Shown here piece by piece: positions 34,001 to 36,722 of a stretch of 36,722 bases of DNA (position 1 is its first letter; each line of letters begins with the position of its first letter). Under the pieces are notes generated by a model. That model made no database searches. It was not told the origin of the DNA and saw only the letters and a program-made list of their open reading frames with translations. The stretch covers positions 1-36,722 of the forward strand of contig JADGJG010000147.1 of assembly GCA_027596195.1 (NCBI GenBank), read 5' to 3'. The translations under genes were made by a program, and so were the position numbers. This DNA is from Podochytrium sp. JEL0797. Taxonomy: Eukaryota; Chytridiomycota; Chytridiomycetes; Chytridiales; Chytriomycetaceae.

Positions 34001-34984
34001 GGTGGGGAGAATGTGACTCCGATTTTGGGACCTCTGTTGACGGCGATTGTGGAACGTTTGTCAACGGCGCGGTACACTTCCCTCACCGTCACCCTGCTGC
34101 TTGTTTTTGCAAACTTGATTCTCCAACACGGAAGCGCGACAGTGGTTGATTTTTTGGCGGGGATGACGACACGGAGTGGAGAGAATGGGTTGGAGTTGGT
34201 ATTGAAGGCGTGGGGGGAGAGTTATTTTGAGGTGATGGGATTTTACAATTTGAAGCTGAATGCGGCTGCGTTGGTGGCGTTGCTGGTGCAGAGTGGCGGG
34301 GATGAGAGGGTGAGGGGGGTGTTGGTGAAGGGGAGGTTGAAGCCGACGAACGGTGAGTGTTTTTTGATTTGGTCGTGATCTGATTGTCGATTTTGTAGAA
34401 ATTGTGACGCGGTCTCGGTCCAAGAATGGTTTGATTCTCTGTTTTTGTGGTTCTGAGCGCATTGATGATAATCTTTTGCTATAGTCCCAGATCAATACGA
34501 GATGGTGCCCTTCCCCGTCAAAGCTCTCATGCTGATTCTCGCGGATTACCAGCAAAACAGAGAATCGGCGATGAAGGGCGACCGGGCAGTGGGCGCCGAC
34601 GCGGATGAGTTTACAGGTGAAACGGAAGGTTCCGAGGACGTTAGTGGAGAGTGGGACGATTTGGAAGACGACGGACCCGCCGGCGGGTTTGATGAGTTTG
34701 GGTTGGGGAATGGTGAGTTTTCTTTTTGATGCCATGCCTTTTTTTGACCTGAATGAAAACTGAACTCTCGATTTGTTTATCCAGACTGGTTCGGCAACAA
34801 CGACGAATCCGAAGACGACACGGACCCCGAATTGATCAACAAGGAAGTGTACGATTTGAAAATGACGGATTATCTGGCCAACTTTGTGCGCAATTACGCG
34901 GCAGGCAATCCTCACTTTTCGGTTGTCGCGAATCAGATGTTGGATAACGGGGAAAAGAAGATTCTTGCCCAGATTATGGGATGA
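31079..34984 (+). CDS. KAP114: Importin-9 / Kap114 nuclear import receptor
   Basis: HEAT-repeat karyopherin that imports histones, TBP and other basic cargo. Fourteen exons: 31079-31208, 31258-31406, 31466-31537, 31606-31821, 31897-32103, 32170-32508, 32565-32910, 32973-33132, 33198-33415, 33477-33628, 33689-34352, 34399-34428, 34485-34712, 34785-34984. They total 3111 nt, giving 1036 residues (human IPO9 is 1041). The N-terminal importin-beta repeat includes HLRQSAGVSLKNLIDKQW. Mid-protein blocks ESWESDLNTYIQEEEE, WWRMLESCL and CRIGAIRALTK parallel IPO9. EIVTRSRSKN parallels the IRTRSKSAKN element and is encoded by a 30-nt microexon. An acidic loop (EWDDLEDDGPAGGFDEFG) precedes the C-terminal helices. 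An in-frame ATG at 31091 is an alternative start. AATAAA follows at 34998-35003. Confidence 0.95.
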
Positions 34985-34997
34985 GTGTCGAGAGACT

Positions 34998-35003
34998 AAT
35001 AAA
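34998..35003 (+). terminator. Poly(A) signal of the importin-9 gene
   Basis: AATAAA 14 bases after the stop codon. An opposing AATAAA on the minus strand (35024-35019) follows within 16 bases, marking a convergent pair of 3' ends. Confidence 0.55.
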
Positions 35004-35019
35004 TTATCAGCTTTCTTCT

Positions 35020-35794
35020 TTATTTGTCCAGCGGGTTATTGTGTAGTCGACGTTGGATTTTGACGTGATGGTACAATCGTGAATAGACGAAATCCGAACG
35101 AGCGTGTTCCCATAAATGTTTTGGAGCCAAACGACGCGTTCTCTGTTGACACTTGACGTGGTTCCCCCCTTCACAACACCCCCCTGCATGGATTTTACGG
35201 TGTCGGCGCGTTTCAGATTTGTTTGACAGATCAAAGAAGAAAAAGCAGGTGTTTATTGGAACAGAATTCGCTTTACTTGGACAAGACACCACACTTCTCC
35301 CAGCGCACAAATGAATGAAAGTCCTGCTGATTCCGACGCGTTTAGAATAAAAATAGATCGTGTCGCAGGTTGGAGATGGGAGAGGAGGGGGTTGGCGGGA
35401 CAAACGATCTCACACAACCACCTTACGCTCGACGAAGCTCACAGGGGAGATCGAGAAGTGAAAGGGATTGCGTGAGAGTGTTAGTAACCCAAATCGAGGG
35501 GAGGGGGGAACTCACCTCAACATCCGTCGGAAGAGGCACCTGCCAGCAACGGGGTGTCGCTTGCGTCGTCCGTCTCTCCGCCCCAAACAGCTTCCATCCA
35601 CATACCGATCTGGAGATCGGCTGGCGATACTCGTAGTGCACAGGACCGCCCGACGAGGACGACCGGCTTGCTGCCAGTACCGCCGGTGGATTTTTGCTAC
35701 GTGGCATGAGACTCCACTTGTTCTTGTTGATGGTCTGTGTGGTTTCGACGCGTGGATTCGTGTTGCAGTGGTGGAGGAAGGTCGAGGTGTGCAT
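35020..35794 (-). CDS. Unrecognised minus-strand gene, exon structure uncertain
   Basis: I do not recognise this protein. A first exon reads from ATG at 35794 (or 35707) to about 35515, with RSKNPPAVLAASRSSSSGG, YEYRQPISRSVCGWKLFGAE and WQVPLPTDVE, followed by a strong GTGAGT donor. One acceptor at about 35449 leads to an 11-nt exon ending at a GTAAGG donor. A further acceptor near 35348 then enters a frame open to a TAA at 35020-35022. That TAA sits inside a minus-strand AATAAA, as for NAF1 and BBS7, which supports a real 3' end there. A single longer intron from 35514 to 35148 also keeps frame. Two other frames are open over the last 150 nt, so the C-terminus is unsettled. Confidence 0.35.
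35097..35136. repeat. Dispersed repeat R2, copy a
   Basis: A 40-bp stretch that aligns without gaps to 36161-36200 (31 of 40 identical by eye), including a 16-bp identical core GTTTTGGAGCCAAACG. This copy overlaps the last exon of the unrecognised minus-strand gene. Confidence 0.6.
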
Positions 35795-36014
35795 GTTCGT
35801 GGTTTTGGTGTGATTTTAAACGAGCAATTTATTTGTTCATTCACCAGTCGTTTTGCGGAAGGCTTGTCCGTCACATGACTCGGAAAATGGTGTCATTTTG
35901 CCACAATTTTCCAGTGGCAGGAATTCGTTGACAACAATGAACGCGACACCTCGTATAATGCCTGGCATACACTGATCGCCAGGTTTGGCGGACAAGCGCA
36001 AGTTGCGAATGCAG

Positions 36015-36086
36015 GGCGAGACGGATATTTCCTCCCGAAAACGGCGCCCACTTTCTGCTCTTTTATGCCATTCAAAAGAAAGAGTT
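36015..36086 (+). repeat. Direct repeat R1, copy a
   Basis: About 72 bp matching 36650-36722 in the same orientation, with a shared 20-bp core ACGGCGCCCACTTTCTGCTC and shared ends GCGAGACGGAT and GAAAGAGTT. Identity is roughly 85 percent by eye. Spacing between copies is about 635 bp. Confidence 0.75.
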
Positions 36087-36160
36087 AAGATCCATATGAT
36101 GCTTGTCTCCAGGTATCTCCAGTATCGATAAAAACACAACCGATTTGGCGCCGGAAACAG

Positions 36161-36200
36161 GACGAGCGCGTTTCGGTGATAGTTTTGGAGCCAAACGGCG
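36161..36200. repeat. Dispersed repeat R2, copy b
   Basis: Second copy of the 40-bp repeat found at 35097-35136, in the same orientation, lying 75 bp after R1 copy a. It is not embedded in a convincing coding frame. Confidence 0.6.
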
Positions 36201-36649
36201 AGTAAATAATTAATGCTCTATTCAACGAAATTGAGAGTTGTGGTCCGTGGTTACGAAATGAACGCTTTGCGGGATGGGACACGGAGGCGCAGACTGGCTT
36301 TGGAGCATGATTTCAATCAAAAGGCTTGAACGCCACCTGATTCTGCTGACGAATTTAAATTGTCAACGTCTTTACGCTTTAACGCACGCACATTAGCCAC
36401 TCAAGAACAATGCTTGAGCTTGAAACAAACAATTGAACGCAAAAAGTACAAACTTGTCATTCCCCCTTGAAACACAAATTGAACTTTTCCGACCCGCTCC
36501 CGCCACCCACCTTCATTATTATATCAAAGCACAATAAGAGTTTCGCTAGATTGTCCACACGAACTCCTCAGCGCTGCCAGAAGGTGTCTCGAAAGTTCTC
36601 CGCCCTCGTGCACAGGACCCGACCGAAGTGGGCAGCCCAAGTGCACCGG

Positions 36650-36722
36650 AGCGAGACGGATTTCCCCTCCACAGAACGGCGCCCACTTTCTGCTCCTTTA
36701 TGTCATTCAAATGAAAGAGTTT
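36650..36722 (+). repeat. Direct repeat R1, copy b (reaches window edge)
   Basis: Second copy of R1. It runs to the last base of the window, so the true repeat end, and any terminal motif, may lie outside. Confidence 0.75.

Larger units (their letters stand above)
35795..36722. other. Right-end region without a recognised gene, carrying repeats
   Basis: About 930 bp with only short, unconvincing open frames on the minus strand. It holds the second copy of R2 and both copies of R1. I recognise no gene, tRNA or transposase. It may contain decayed copies of the neighbouring gene or the edge of a repeat that continues past the window. Confidence 0.4.

Noticed and set aside
1..36722. tRNA, rRNA, CRISPR array, transposase or biosynthetic cluster
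   Set aside because: No cloverleaf, rRNA-like, spaced-repeat or transposase signature was seen. Sequences like GTTCGAATCC at about 31974 lie inside a conserved importin-9 exon. The genes share no pathway.

Overview
The window is a gene-dense nuclear segment from a fungus, most likely a zoosporic (chytrid-type) one. The fungal signs are a GH20 hexosaminidase, a STE12 factor with C-terminal zinc fingers, an Mmc1-like mitochondrial protein and a fungal-type nitronate monooxygenase. The flagellated signs are a BBS7 gene (ciliary BBSome) and a full-length DNA-PKcs gene, ancestral genes that Dikarya generally lack. Introns are numerous (about 79 by my models), mostly 45-70 nt, and gene spacing is tight. 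I built exon models by hand from splice signals, reading-phase arithmetic and remembered family conservation. No search was run.

Layout: GH20 beta-N-acetylhexosaminidase (+, 110-2172); NAF1 snoRNP assembly factor (-, 2559-4579); nitronate monooxygenase (+, 4695-5835), sharing a 115-bp promoter with NAF1; DNA-PKcs (+, 5896-19864, 39 exons); BBS7 (+, 19922-22438); Mmc1-like dynamin-family mitochondrial protein (-, 22489-24607); TRAPPC6/Trs33 (-, 24650-25432); a 1-kb divergent promoter; STE12 (+, 26437-28431); PdxS/SNZ pyridoxal-phosphate synthase (+, 28617-29911); an orphan seven-helix membrane protein (+, 30165-31007); importin-9/Kap114 (+, 31079-34984); a poorly resolved minus-strand gene (35020-35794); and a repeat-bearing stretch to the end of the window.

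The genes are unrelated housekeeping and ancestral eukaryotic functions (chitin turnover, snoRNP assembly, DNA repair, ciliary traffic, Golgi traffic, mating or filamentation signalling, vitamin B6, nuclear import). They do not form a cluster. The most notable observations are the DNA-PKcs gene with conserved TQ and SQ phosphosite clusters, the apparent loss of exactly 19 codons plus a frame break at its kinase glycine-rich loop, and frame breaks in the adjacent BBS7. Also notable are stop codons nested inside AATAAA signals, frequent 5' splice sites with T at +3, and a family of decayed repeats at the right end.
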